Shown: piece by piece, positions 14,351 to 21,751 of the stretch
How positions within the stretch are numbered: the stretch's first letter is position 1
Layout of the letters: every line of letters starts with the position of its first letter
NCBI GenBank assembly: GCA_964617145.1
Contig: CAZTVN010000011.1
Coordinates: 1-23,842, forward strand
Direction of reading: 5' to 3'
DNA from: CAZTVN01 sp964617145
GTDB lineage: Bacteria; Patescibacteriota; Gracilibacteria; UBA1369; JACRIC01
DNA length: 23,842 nucleotides
Notes under the pieces: model-generated
Told to the model about the DNA's origin: nothing
Database searches by the model: none
The model's input: the letters and a program-made list of their open reading frames with translations, nothing else
Made by a program: the position numbers and the translations under genes

Positions 14351-17008
14351 ATGAACGAATCAAATAAATTTGAAAAATTTACAAAAGAAGCCAAACAAGC
14401 GCTTCTTATTGCTCAAGAAGTCGCTCGAAAATCGAAAACCAATTATGTTGGAACAGAACATCTGCTCATAGGTATTTTAAGCCAAAAAAACTCTCTTGGT
14501 TCAAACATTCTCAATAATTTCGGAGTCTCAATAGAAAACGTCCATCTCGTCTTGAAAACCGTCGGCCGAACTCTTGCTCCTCAAGGTGGAAATAAAGCCA
14601 CACAGACAGGATTAAGTGGTTTTGCCAAAAAAGCCATTGAAGATGCCGTAAAATGCGCTCACGATTACAAACACGTATTTGTCGGGACAGAACACTTATT
14701 ATTTGGTTTGTTGGGACAAGAAAATACTGCAGCAACGGTAATTTTGGAGAATATGAAAGTGAATGTAAAAGATGTCCAACGTGAAGTAGTAAAAATATTT
14801 GAAAATCCTCAAAAACAGGGTCCACAAATGCCTCAATCTCAAATGATGAATCCTATTGAATTCATTTTAAATGGACTCCAAGGAGTACTGACGTCAGCGG
14901 AAAAAGGAGCAGATTACCAAGATGCTTTCAAACACAAAGGACAAGACGTACAAGGAGGTTCCGGCTCTTTGGGAAAGCCAACAAAGACACCTGCTTTAGA
15001 CTATTTCTCTACCGATCTTACGAAAGAATGCCGTGACGGGAAAATTGATCCCATCATTGGACGAGAAAAGGAAATTCTCCGTATCATCAGCATATTACAA
15101 AGAAAAACGAAAAATAATCCTGTTCTAATGGGCGAACCAGGAGTAGGAAAAACTGCAGTAGTTGAAGGCCTAGCTCAAGCGATCGTGCATGAAAACGTAC
15201 CAGACAACATGCTCGATAAACGCATTTTAGCTCTTTCTATGAGTTCTCTCATTGCCGGAACAAAATATCGAGGAGAATTTGAGGAAAGGCTTAAACAGGT
15301 CATTGATGAAGCTGCAAGTCTCAATAATATTGTTCTTTTCATCGATGAACTTCACACGGTAATAGGTGCTGGATCAGCTGAAGGGAGTCTTGATGCGGCA
15401 AACATACTAAAACCCGCTCTATCGAGAGGAAAAATTCAGGTTATTGGAGCAACCACAACCAACGAATACCGAAAACACGTAGAAAATGACGCAGCACTCG
15501 AACGTCGCTTCCAGCCAGTCATGGTGGACGAACCAAATGAAGAAGATGCTATAGCGATACTCAAAGGTTTAAAAGAAAGTTTTGAAGAACATCACAATCT
15601 TATCATTCAAAATGCAGCAGTAGAAGCGGCGGTAAGTCTCTCAAAAAGATATATACCCGATCGATTTCTTCCAGACAAAGCTATCGATATCATGGATGAA
15701 GCAGGAGCTCTAAAAGGAATAAGATCACAAAAAAACACTTCAAGCGTAAAAAAATTACAAAAAGATCTCAATAAAATAATAAAGAGAAAAGAAGAAGCAG
15801 TTTCACGTCAAGATTACGAATATGCCGCAGAACTTCGGTCAAAAGAATTGGATCTTCTACAAAAAATTGAACAAGCGAAAAGTTTCAAAATCCCAAAATC
15901 TAAACGTCCAAAGTTGAGTGAAGATGACATTGCAGATGTAGTAGCTACGATGACAGGAATTCCAGTAAATAGGCTCTTAAAACCAGATATGGAACGTCTG
16001 ATAAAACTTGAAGAAAATCTCAAAAAATACATTGTGGGACAAGAAGAAGCTCTTTCTACAATAGCGAAAGCCATTCGAAGAGCTCGTACAGGGATCTCAG
16101 AGGCCAATAGACCAATTGGTTCATTTATTTTTATGGGACCAACAGGAGTCGGGAAAACAGAACTGGTAAAATCCATTGCAAAAGAAATATATAACGACAA
16201 AGACGCTCTCATAAAAATCGACATGAGCGAATTTATGGAGAGACACAATACCTCTCGGCTTGTAGGAGCAACCGCAGGATACGTTGGATACGAAGACGGA
16301 GGACAGCTCACTGAAGCTGTGCGAAGGAAACCCTATGCAGTGGTTTTATTCGACGAAATTGAAAAAGCGCATCCAGATGTATTCAATCTCCTTCTTCAAA
16401 TTTTGGAAGATGGCGAACTCACTGATGCAAAAGGACGAAAAATCGATTTTAAAAACACAATAATAGTAATGACTTCAAATATTGGAGCTGAGCAATTGAC
16501 CAAAAAAGCATCTCGAATTGGGTTTAATTTAAGTGAAAACGAACGAAAAAAAGCTGAAGAAGAATTTGAAGAAAAAAAAGCAGAAATACTCGAAGAATTG
16601 AAAGATTACTTTAGACCAGAATTCTTAAATAGAATTGATAAAGTCATCGTATTTGAGCCACTTACTCATGAAAATATTAAAAATATCGTAAAGCTCCATT
16701 TTGCAAGACTAAAAGAAAGAGTTTCAGAAAAAAAGATCAACATCATACTTTCTGATAAAGCACTTGATTATCTTGCTTGCGAAAGCTACGATCCCGACTA
16801 TGGTGCCAGGCCTGTGAGAAGAAAGCTGCAAGATCTTGTTGAAGATCCTTTAACGGAAGCCATTCTGGAAGAAAAATTTCAAAATGGGGACACCATAAAA
16901 TGTGAGAAATCAAAAAACGGTATCATCTTAAAAAGAGTATCTAAGAAGGTGCTGAAAAACAAGGAGAAATCTTTACAAAATCTTGACTTTAAAAAATCTT
17001 TCATCTAG
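14351..17008 (+). CDS. clpC: ATP-dependent Clp protease ATP-binding subunit ClpC
   Basis: The 885-aa Hsp100 unfoldase feeds proteins to ClpP and refolds or clears damaged ones. It has an N-terminal pair of Clp repeats (TKEAKQALLIAQ...YVGTEHLLIGIL and KKAIEDAVKCAHDYKHVFVGTEHLL). The first AAA+ domain has Walker A GEPGVGKT (261-268). A UVR-type middle region follows (RQDYEYAAELRSKE, near 485-500), which marks ClpC rather than ClpB. The second AAA+ domain has GPTGVGKT (596-603) and the ClpC-type C-terminal region PDYGARPVRR. The normal end of the protein would be near ILKRV. The last 21 residues (865-885) are encoded by IS5-like motif A and the bases after it. No SD precedes the ATG. A CIRCE site indicates HrcA control. 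Confidence 0.96.
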   Translation: MNESNKFEKFTKEAKQALLIAQEVARKSKTNYVGTEHLLIGILSQKNSLGSNILNNFGVSIENVHLVLKTVGRTLAPQGGNKATQTGLSGFAKKAIEDAVKCAHDYKHVFVGTEHLLFGLLGQENTAATVILENMKVNVKDVQREVVKIFENPQKQGPQMPQSQMMNPIEFILNGLQGVLTSAEKGADYQDAFKHKGQDVQGGSGSLGKPTKTPALDYFSTDLTKECRDGKIDPIIGREKEILRIISILQRKTKNNPVLMGEPGVGKTAVVEGLAQAIVHENVPDNMLDKRILALSMSSLIAGTKYRGEFEERLKQVIDEAASLNNIVLFIDELHTVIGAGSAEGSLDAANILKPALSRGKIQVIGATTTNEYRKHVENDAALERRFQPVMVDEPNEEDAIAILKGLKESFEEHHNLIIQNAAVEAAVSLSKRYIPDRFLPDKAIDIMDEAGALKGIRSQKNTSSVKKLQKDLNKIIKRKEEAVSRQDYEYAAELRSKELDLLQKIEQAKSFKIPKSKRPKLSEDDIADVVATMTGIPVNRLLKPDMERLIKLEENLKKYIVGQEEALSTIAKAIRRARTGISEANRPIGSFIFMGPTGVGKTELVKSIAKEIYNDKDALIKIDMSEFMERHNTSRLVGATAGYVGYEDGGQLTEAVRRKPYAVVLFDEIEKAHPDVFNLLLQILEDGELTDAKGRKIDFKNTIIVMTSNIGAEQLTKKASRIGFNLSENERKKAEEEFEEKKAEILEELKDYFRPEFLNRIDKVIVFEPLTHENIKNIVKLHFARLKERVSEKKINIILSDKALDYLACESYDPDYGARPVRRKLQDLVEDPLTEAILEEKFQNGDTIKCEKSKNGIILKRVSKKVLKNKEKSLQNLDFKKSFI
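16941..16960 (+). repeat. IS5-like terminal motif, copy A (inside the clpC 3' end)
   Basis: CTAA (YTAR) followed by GAAGGTGCTGAAAAAC differs from copy B by one base over 20. It lies in frame within clpC at the point where family members normally end, and contributes KKVLKN to the protein's C-terminus. Confidence 0.55.
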
Positions 17009-17048
17009 CATCTAACACGCTTAAAGAATAAAAACGAAAACATATGTA

Positions 17049-17095
17049 AGCAGAGACGTTTTATCTTAAAGCGGTATTCTTTAATAATCTCTGCT
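17049..17095 (+). promoter_or_regulatory. Inverted repeat in the leader of the S1-HhH gene
   Basis: AGCAGAGA (17049-17056) and TCTCTGCT (17088-17095) are a perfect 8-bp inverted repeat with a 31-nt loop, ending 14 nt before the ATG at 17110. No SD is seen before that ATG. A leader hairpin that controls translation is possible, as in rpsA autoregulation elsewhere, but chance is not excluded. Confidence 0.35.
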
Positions 17096-17109
17096 GAAAT
17101 TACATTACC

Positions 17110-18432
17110 ATGAGTCAACTTAAAGCGAATGTGTCTCAAAAAGACACAGCAAAAATTATGGAGGAACTTCTGAAAAAAGGTCCTCAATTTGTTTTGCCTT
17201 TAGCAGGACAAATGATACAAGGAACGGTTATAAGTATTCATAAAGACAAAATCCTCGTAGACCTTGGTGGAGTCATAACAGGAATAGTAACAGGAAAAGA
17301 AGCTCGAGATCGAACAAATACACAAAAATCACTCAAAATAGGAGATGTCATCGACACCTTTATTATCGAAGAGGAAAACCCTGAAGGACTCGTAATGCTC
17401 TCATTAAGAAAGGCAAGTCAAGAACGAACATGGAAAGAGTTCCATGAAGCATTTGGAAGTCAAAAAATTATTGAAGTAAAAGCGAATGAAGCAAATAAAG
17501 GAGGCCTTCTGCTTGAAATCGATGGGATTAAAGGATTTATACCCGTTTCTCAGCTCGCTCCCCTACACTACCCACGTGTCAATGGAGCTGATGCACATAG
17601 AATTCTTGAAAGATTACAAAAACTCATTGGAACGCTTTTCAAAGTAAAAATTATCAATATTGATAAAGAAAACGGCAAACTCATTCTCTCGGAGAGGGCG
17701 GCATTAGAAGAAGAGAGAAAAGGTGCTTTAGCAAAACTAAAAGTGGGACAAAAAATCAAAGGAAAGACGAGTGGGATAGTCAAATTTGGAATTTTCGTAG
17801 CCTTCGATGGTCTTGAGGGACTCGTACATATTTCAGAAATTGCATGGGGACATGTGAATGATCCAAATGATTATGGCAAACTCGGAGATCAAGTTGAAGT
17901 TCTCGTAATAGGCATCGAAGGAGAAAAAATATCATTGAGCATGAAACGTCTTGTTCAAGATCCGTGGATTGAAGCAGCCAAAACATTTAAAATTGGCAAA
18001 ATCGTAGAAAGTGAAATAACTCGAGTGACGGATTTTGGTGCCTTTATCAAGCTCAATGATGAAATTAACGGGCTGATACATCTCACCGAAATCACCGATG
18101 ATCCTAAAGTAACTACCGCAGGCCAGGTTCTCAAAGTTGGTGAAAAGGTAAAAGCAAAAATCATCGGTGTCGATCTTGATGAACACCGAATAGGTTTAAG
18201 TATCAAAGCTTTAAAAGAGCCAAAAGACGAAAAAACAAAGGAAGAAACCAAAGAAGTATCCGAAGATATGGCAGTAAAAGAGTTAAAAGGAATTTCAGGC
18301 AAAATTTCAGAATCGCTCGAAAAAGCAGGATATAAAACGGTATCAGATCTCAAAAAAGCAAAAAAAGAAGATCTTATTGCGCTCGATGGCATCGGTGAAA
18401 AAACCGTAGAAAAAATACTCTCTCTTATCTAA
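17110..18432 (+). CDS. Ribosomal protein S1-like protein with four S1 domains and a C-terminal helix-hairpin-helix
   Basis: The 440-aa protein has four S1 RNA-binding repeats: about 31-101 (GQMIQGTVISI...ILVDLGG), 116-196 (IEVKANEANKGGLL...GFIPVSQL), 211-280 (GQKIKGKTSGIVKFGIFV...GLVHISEI) and 294-367 (GKIVESEITRVTDFGAFI...GLIHLTEI). A charged linker leads to a helix-hairpin-helix region (390-440: LKGISGKISESLEKAG, then LIALDGIGEKTVEKIL), like the C-terminal repeats of some NusA proteins. It probably binds mRNA or rRNA on the ribosome. It stands immediately before ylxR, where nusA is normally found, but it has no KH domains, so calling it NusA is not justified. The stop at 18430-18432 overlaps a YTAR-GGAG string. 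Confidence 0.88.
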   Translation: MSQLKANVSQKDTAKIMEELLKKGPQFVLPLAGQMIQGTVISIHKDKILVDLGGVITGIVTGKEARDRTNTQKSLKIGDVIDTFIIEEENPEGLVMLSLRKASQERTWKEFHEAFGSQKIIEVKANEANKGGLLLEIDGIKGFIPVSQLAPLHYPRVNGADAHRILERLQKLIGTLFKVKIINIDKENGKLILSERAALEEERKGALAKLKVGQKIKGKTSGIVKFGIFVAFDGLEGLVHISEIAWGHVNDPNDYGKLGDQVEVLVIGIEGEKISLSMKRLVQDPWIEAAKTFKIGKIVESEITRVTDFGAFIKLNDEINGLIHLTEITDDPKVTTAGQVLKVGEKVKAKIIGVDLDEHRIGLSIKALKEPKDEKTKEETKEVSEDMAVKELKGISGKISESLEKAGYKTVSDLKKAKKEDLIALDGIGEKTVEKILSLI

Positions 18433-18441
18433 GGAGATGCT
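18429..18441 (+). repeat. Possible degenerate IS5-like motif (copy E)
   Basis: CTAAGGAGATGCT matches the first 13 bases of copies B and C (CTAAGGAGGTGCT) with one difference, at the end of the S1-HhH gene. It is directly followed by CTAG and the start of repeat R2. It is short and may be chance, or just an SD. Confidence 0.3.
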
Positions 18442-18865
18442 AGGGCCTGTGCACACAAAGTTTTTGCGATGGTTGAACAGGAACGTGGTCGGATTCGCGG
18501 CGCGAGGAGCGCCGTTTCGCCCCTGCGCTCCACAAGCGACGAGCAACAAAGAAGACCGGACAGGTTCCTGTTCAAACCGAAGGGAAGAGACGGACAGGAA
18601 AAATTCGCAAACGAAACATGTTCCTCTTCGAACCTGCGCTTCTTGCCGAAAAAAAAACGAAAAGAGCACTTTTTTACGTATAGTGAGATCGAAAAATGGA
18701 AACATTGCTATAAGTCCAAATCAAGAAGGACGTAGCGTATATTTGTGCAAAAATTCGCAGTGCATAAAAAACGCCTTACATCGAAAAGGAGTAAATGCCA
18801 TTTCATATTCTTTAAAAGTGCCAATTGCCGAAAATTTTGAAAATATATTGCTAAGGAGGTGCTGA
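18437..18865 (+). CDS. ylxR: YlxR family (DUF448) RNA-binding protein with repeat-encoded N-terminus
   Basis: Residues about 61-120 form a clear YlxR domain: VPLRTCASCRKKNEKSTFLRI (C67, C70), GRSVYLCKNSQCI (C104, C109) and a basic helix. YlxR proteins are small nucleoid- or RNA-binding proteins next to nusA and infB. The usual length is 90-100 aa; this frame has 142 because residues 3-40 are translated from repeat R2. The only in-frame ATG is at 18437, just before R2 and right after GGAG; GTG or TTG codons inside the repeat are alternatives. The original start codon seems lost. The C-terminal RRC and TGA stop come from IS5-like motif B. Domain call is sure; start is not. Confidence 0.75.
   Translation: MLGPVHTKFLRWLNRNVVGFAARGAPFRPCAPQATSNKEDRTGSCSNRREETDRKNSQTKHVPLRTCASCRKKNEKSTFLRIVRSKNGNIAISPNQEGRSVYLCKNSQCIKNALHRKGVNAISYSLKVPIAENFENILLRRC
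18441..18557 (+). repeat. Dispersed repeat copy R2
   Basis: This is the second copy of the repeat at 1-117, in opposite orientation relative to the window, 111/117 identical. It begins TAGGGCCTGTGCACA after a C, giving CTAG. Internal hairpins include CGGCGC-GAGGA-GCGCCG and GGAGCGC (18506-18512) with GCGCTCC (18525-18531). A 12-bp perfect inverted repeat, TTGAACAGGAAC (18473-18484) and GTTCCTGTTCAA (18564-18575), extends past the compared region, so the element may reach at least 18575. It encodes part of the N-terminus of the YlxR reading frame and is much GC-richer than its surroundings. Confidence 0.85.
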
Positions 18866-18870
18866 AAAAC
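18851..18870 (+). repeat. IS5-like terminal motif, copy B
   Basis: CTAA (YTAR) followed by GGAGGTGCTGAAAAAC. Its TGA is the stop codon of ylxR. It shares 18 identical bases with copy C (21670-21687), which is unlikely by chance in 24 kb. TAAGGAGGTG is also a perfect complement of the usual 16S 3' end, but it lies 26 nt before the next ATG (18887), too far for a normal ribosome binding site. Confidence 0.65.
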
Positions 18871-18886
18871 ATCTAAAAAAAATCTC

Positions 18887-21667
18887 ATGGATAATGGCTA
18901 TCTCAATGAAGAACAGTTAAAAGCAGTAACATCAGGAGATGGTCCACTTTTGATCATTGCTGGCGCAGGAACAGGTAAAACAGAAGTCATAACGAGACGA
19001 ATCCTCTATCTCATAGAAGAAAAAAAAATAGAACCAGAAGAAATTTTGGCAATTACTTTTACGGAAAAAGCGACAAATGAAATGCTTGAAAGGGTCGACC
19101 AAGCCCTTCCCCTTGGTGCGAAATCGGTTTGCATAAAAACATTTCACGGTTTTTGTGACATGATTTTAAGAGAAAATGGAGAAATTATAGGAATAAAAAA
19201 AAATTACACTATCCTGACAAAACTCGAGGAATGTTTTTTTATAAAAAAACATTTTTTTGAATTGCCTTTAAAAGAACTACGACCAATACAAAATCCCTTT
19301 AAATACCTTGAAGATATTATCCTCCATATAAGTCGACTCAAAGACGAAGATATCAAGCCTGAAATCTATGAAAGAGAAGCAGAACTGAAAGAATTAGGAG
19401 AATTTTACAAAATCTATCAAGAAAAACTGAAAAATGAAAATTTGCTCACATTTGCAGATCTGATTCATTACACATTACGGTTATTAGAAGTAAATCCAGA
19501 AATGCTGCTTCATTATCAGGAGAAATGGAAGCATATCCTCGTTGATGAATTTCAAGATACAAATTTTGCCCAAAACAAACTTATAAATCTTTTAGCTCAA
19601 AAACACAAAAATGTAACGGTGGTTGGAGATGACGACCAATCTATATACAAATGGCGTGGCGCATCTCTTTCAAATATTTTAAATTTCGAAAAAAACTTTT
19701 TAAAAACAAAAAAAATTGTGCTGAACTGTAACTATCGATCACCTCAAAACATTCTCTCTGTATCTCACGCTATCATCCAATCAAACAATCCCTACAGACT
19801 AGAAATCCAAGAAAATGTGAATAAAAAATTAAAAGCGGACACAACAAAAAAAGAAGAGGCATTGCGAATCATACACAGCAATCATTCTGAAGCAGAAATA
19901 AAATTCATCATAGACGAAATTGAGGATTTATACAGGAATAAAAATACTCTGCTTGAAGAATGCGCTATTCTTGTCAGAGCTCGAAACAACGCCATATCTT
20001 TCATTGAAGAAATAAAAAAACGTTCTCTCCCCTATCAATTTATAGGTGATGAAAAACTTTTTTCTTATCAGGAAATCAAAGATATCATCGCAATGATACG
20101 TTTTATGAGTGATACAAAAGATGACATCGCGGTGTTTAGAATGTTGCACATAAAAATTTTTGGATTTAATGAAGAAATTATTTCTTATTTTGTGGATGAA
20201 ACAAAAAAAAAGAAAATAACTCTTTTCGAATATTTAAAAGAAAAAGAATTATCCCCTTCTCTACTCGCCGAAGAAGATCAAAAAATAAAAAAATTCATAG
20301 AAATAACAGAAAAACTTCTTAAAAAAAACGAAAAAACAAGCGCAATCATTGGAACTTTTTTAAGTGATTCCAAATATTTAGAAAATTACATAAAAACATA
20401 CGATAATGAAGCCATAGAAAATATTGCAAAACTTTCGGAAATTATTACACAATTTGAAGAAAAAAATTCCAAATCAAAAGCGGAGAATCTTTATTATTAT
20501 CTCAAATCAGTGGAAGAACTGGGCATCCACAATATTCAAAAAGAAGAGGATAAAGAAAGAGAAAAAAACGGCATACAAATCTGTACGGTCCACGCGGCAA
20601 AAGGACTCGAATTCGATCACGTTTATATCGTAAATCTTGTGAATGAACGATTTCCTTGTCGCAGAAAAGGAGAAACTTTTAAAATACCTCTTTCTTTGAT
20701 TCGAGAACCTTTGCCCGAAAAAGATATGCATATCGAAGAAGAACGAAGACTCTTTTACGTAGCATGTACAAGGGCAAAAAAGAAACTCACGCTCAGTTAT
20801 AGCGAACAGTACGATGGAAGCAAAAAAATCTGGAAAAAAAGCATATTTATCGAAGAAGCCTTAAAAACAGGGCTTATGGAAGAAATACACATCGATCAAA
20901 AAAACCACAAAAATAAGATTCTCATCACTCTTTACGATCGACCACAAAGAAATATAAAAAATTATTCTTTCAGCCAACTCTCGACCTTTGAAACATGTCC
21001 TCATCAGTACAAATTAAGCTATCTCTGGAAACTCAAAACAGAACCTTCTTTCAATGCAAATTTTGGTATTTCGATGCATCTAACTCTTCGAGATTTCTAT
21101 GAAGCATTGAAAAAATCGAAAAAAAACGCAACAGAAAAAAATATCTTAAAAATCTATGAAAAAAATTGGATTTCAGAAGGATATATAAACGAAAAACATG
21201 AATTCATTCGCAAAAAAAGTGGCGAAGAAATTTTACAAAAATTTTTTGAAAGTAATAAAAACGCTTGGACCATTCCAAAATATTTAGAAAAAAACTTTAG
21301 GCTCAATATAGAAGGATGCCAAATTTTCGGAAGAATTGACCGAATAGATCAAACATCAAACGGATACGAACTTATTGACTACAAAACAGGAAAAACAAAA
21401 AGTCAAAATGAGGCAGATAAAGATCTCCAACTTTCGATATATGCTTTAGCATGTAAGGAATGTTTCGGCATCGAACTTACGGCACTTACGCTCTATTATC
21501 TTGAAGAAAATACAAAAATAACAACAACACGTAACAAGGAAAAACTTGAAGAAACCAAAAAAAGAATCAAAGAAGTTATTGAACGCATTGATACCTCTCA
21601 TTTTCCACCAACTCCAGGATATATCTGCCAATTTTGCGATTTTCGACTTCTCTGCAATGCTGTATAA
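18887..21667 (+). CDS. UvrD/PcrA-like superfamily 1 helicase fused to a RecB/AddB-type nuclease domain
   Basis: The 926-aa protein has the SF1A helicase motifs: LNEEQLKAV (Q-motif region), Walker A GAGTGKT (26-32), ITFTEKATNEM, VDEFQDT (219-225), GDDDQSIYKWRGA, NYRSP, VHAAKGLEFDHVYI and YVACTRAKKKL. From about 695 a PD-(D/E)xK nuclease domain follows: FSQLSTFETCPHQYKL, GRIDRID (D818) and IDYKTGK (D831, K833). C704 together with C914, C917 and C923 (CQFCDFRLLC) matches the four-cysteine iron-sulfur pattern of AddB-type nucleases. It is therefore a helicase-nuclease for DNA end processing or recombination repair, longer than PcrA (about 720). It starts 21 nt after ylxR. Confidence 0.9.
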   Translation: MDNGYLNEEQLKAVTSGDGPLLIIAGAGTGKTEVITRRILYLIEEKKIEPEEILAITFTEKATNEMLERVDQALPLGAKSVCIKTFHGFCDMILRENGEIIGIKKNYTILTKLEECFFIKKHFFELPLKELRPIQNPFKYLEDIILHISRLKDEDIKPEIYEREAELKELGEFYKIYQEKLKNENLLTFADLIHYTLRLLEVNPEMLLHYQEKWKHILVDEFQDTNFAQNKLINLLAQKHKNVTVVGDDDQSIYKWRGASLSNILNFEKNFLKTKKIVLNCNYRSPQNILSVSHAIIQSNNPYRLEIQENVNKKLKADTTKKEEALRIIHSNHSEAEIKFIIDEIEDLYRNKNTLLEECAILVRARNNAISFIEEIKKRSLPYQFIGDEKLFSYQEIKDIIAMIRFMSDTKDDIAVFRMLHIKIFGFNEEIISYFVDETKKKKITLFEYLKEKELSPSLLAEEDQKIKKFIEITEKLLKKNEKTSAIIGTFLSDSKYLENYIKTYDNEAIENIAKLSEIITQFEEKNSKSKAENLYYYLKSVEELGIHNIQKEEDKEREKNGIQICTVHAAKGLEFDHVYIVNLVNERFPCRRKGETFKIPLSLIREPLPEKDMHIEEERRLFYVACTRAKKKLTLSYSEQYDGSKKIWKKSIFIEEALKTGLMEEIHIDQKNHKNKILITLYDRPQRNIKNYSFSQLSTFETCPHQYKLSYLWKLKTEPSFNANFGISMHLTLRDFYEALKKSKKNATEKNILKIYEKNWISEGYINEKHEFIRKKSGEEILQKFFESNKNAWTIPKYLEKNFRLNIEGCQIFGRIDRIDQTSNGYELIDYKTGKTKSQNEADKDLQLSIYALACKECFGIELTALTLYYLEENTKITTTRNKEKLEETKKRIKEVIERIDTSHFPPTPGYICQFCDFRLLCNAV

Positions 21668-21669
21668 GC

Positions 21670-21687
21670 CTAAGGAGGTGCTGAAAA
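21670..21687 (+). repeat. IS5-like terminal motif, copy C
   Basis: CTAA (YTAR) followed by GGAGGTGCTGAAAA, directly after the helicase-nuclease gene stop. Together with the following bases it forms the hairpin at 21673-21706. Confidence 0.6.
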
Positions 21688-21706
21688 GTAGTCTTTACTC
21701 ACCTCC
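21673..21706 (+). other. Hairpin between the helicase-nuclease gene and rmuC
   Basis: AGGAGGTG pairs perfectly with CACCTCCT, and AAAG with CTTT inside it around a TAGT loop, giving 8 + 4 bp with a small internal loop. It is followed by A, not T, so it is not a standard intrinsic terminator on either strand. It buries a full anti-SD-complementary string, and CACCTCCT itself copies the 16S rRNA 3' tail. Confidence 0.5.
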
Positions 21707-21751
21707 TCAAAAAATGCTACAAAAAAGGGGTAGTCATTTCTTAAAACATAC

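Noticed and set aside
18469..18735. Overlapping ORF in another frame of the ylxR region
   Set aside because: Its basic, low-complexity translation comes from the repeat and the wrong frame of the YlxR domain, which is well conserved in the 18437 frame.
21673..21706. Intrinsic terminator after the helicase-nuclease gene
   Set aside because: The hairpin is followed by A on the plus strand, and on the minus strand no T-run follows it.
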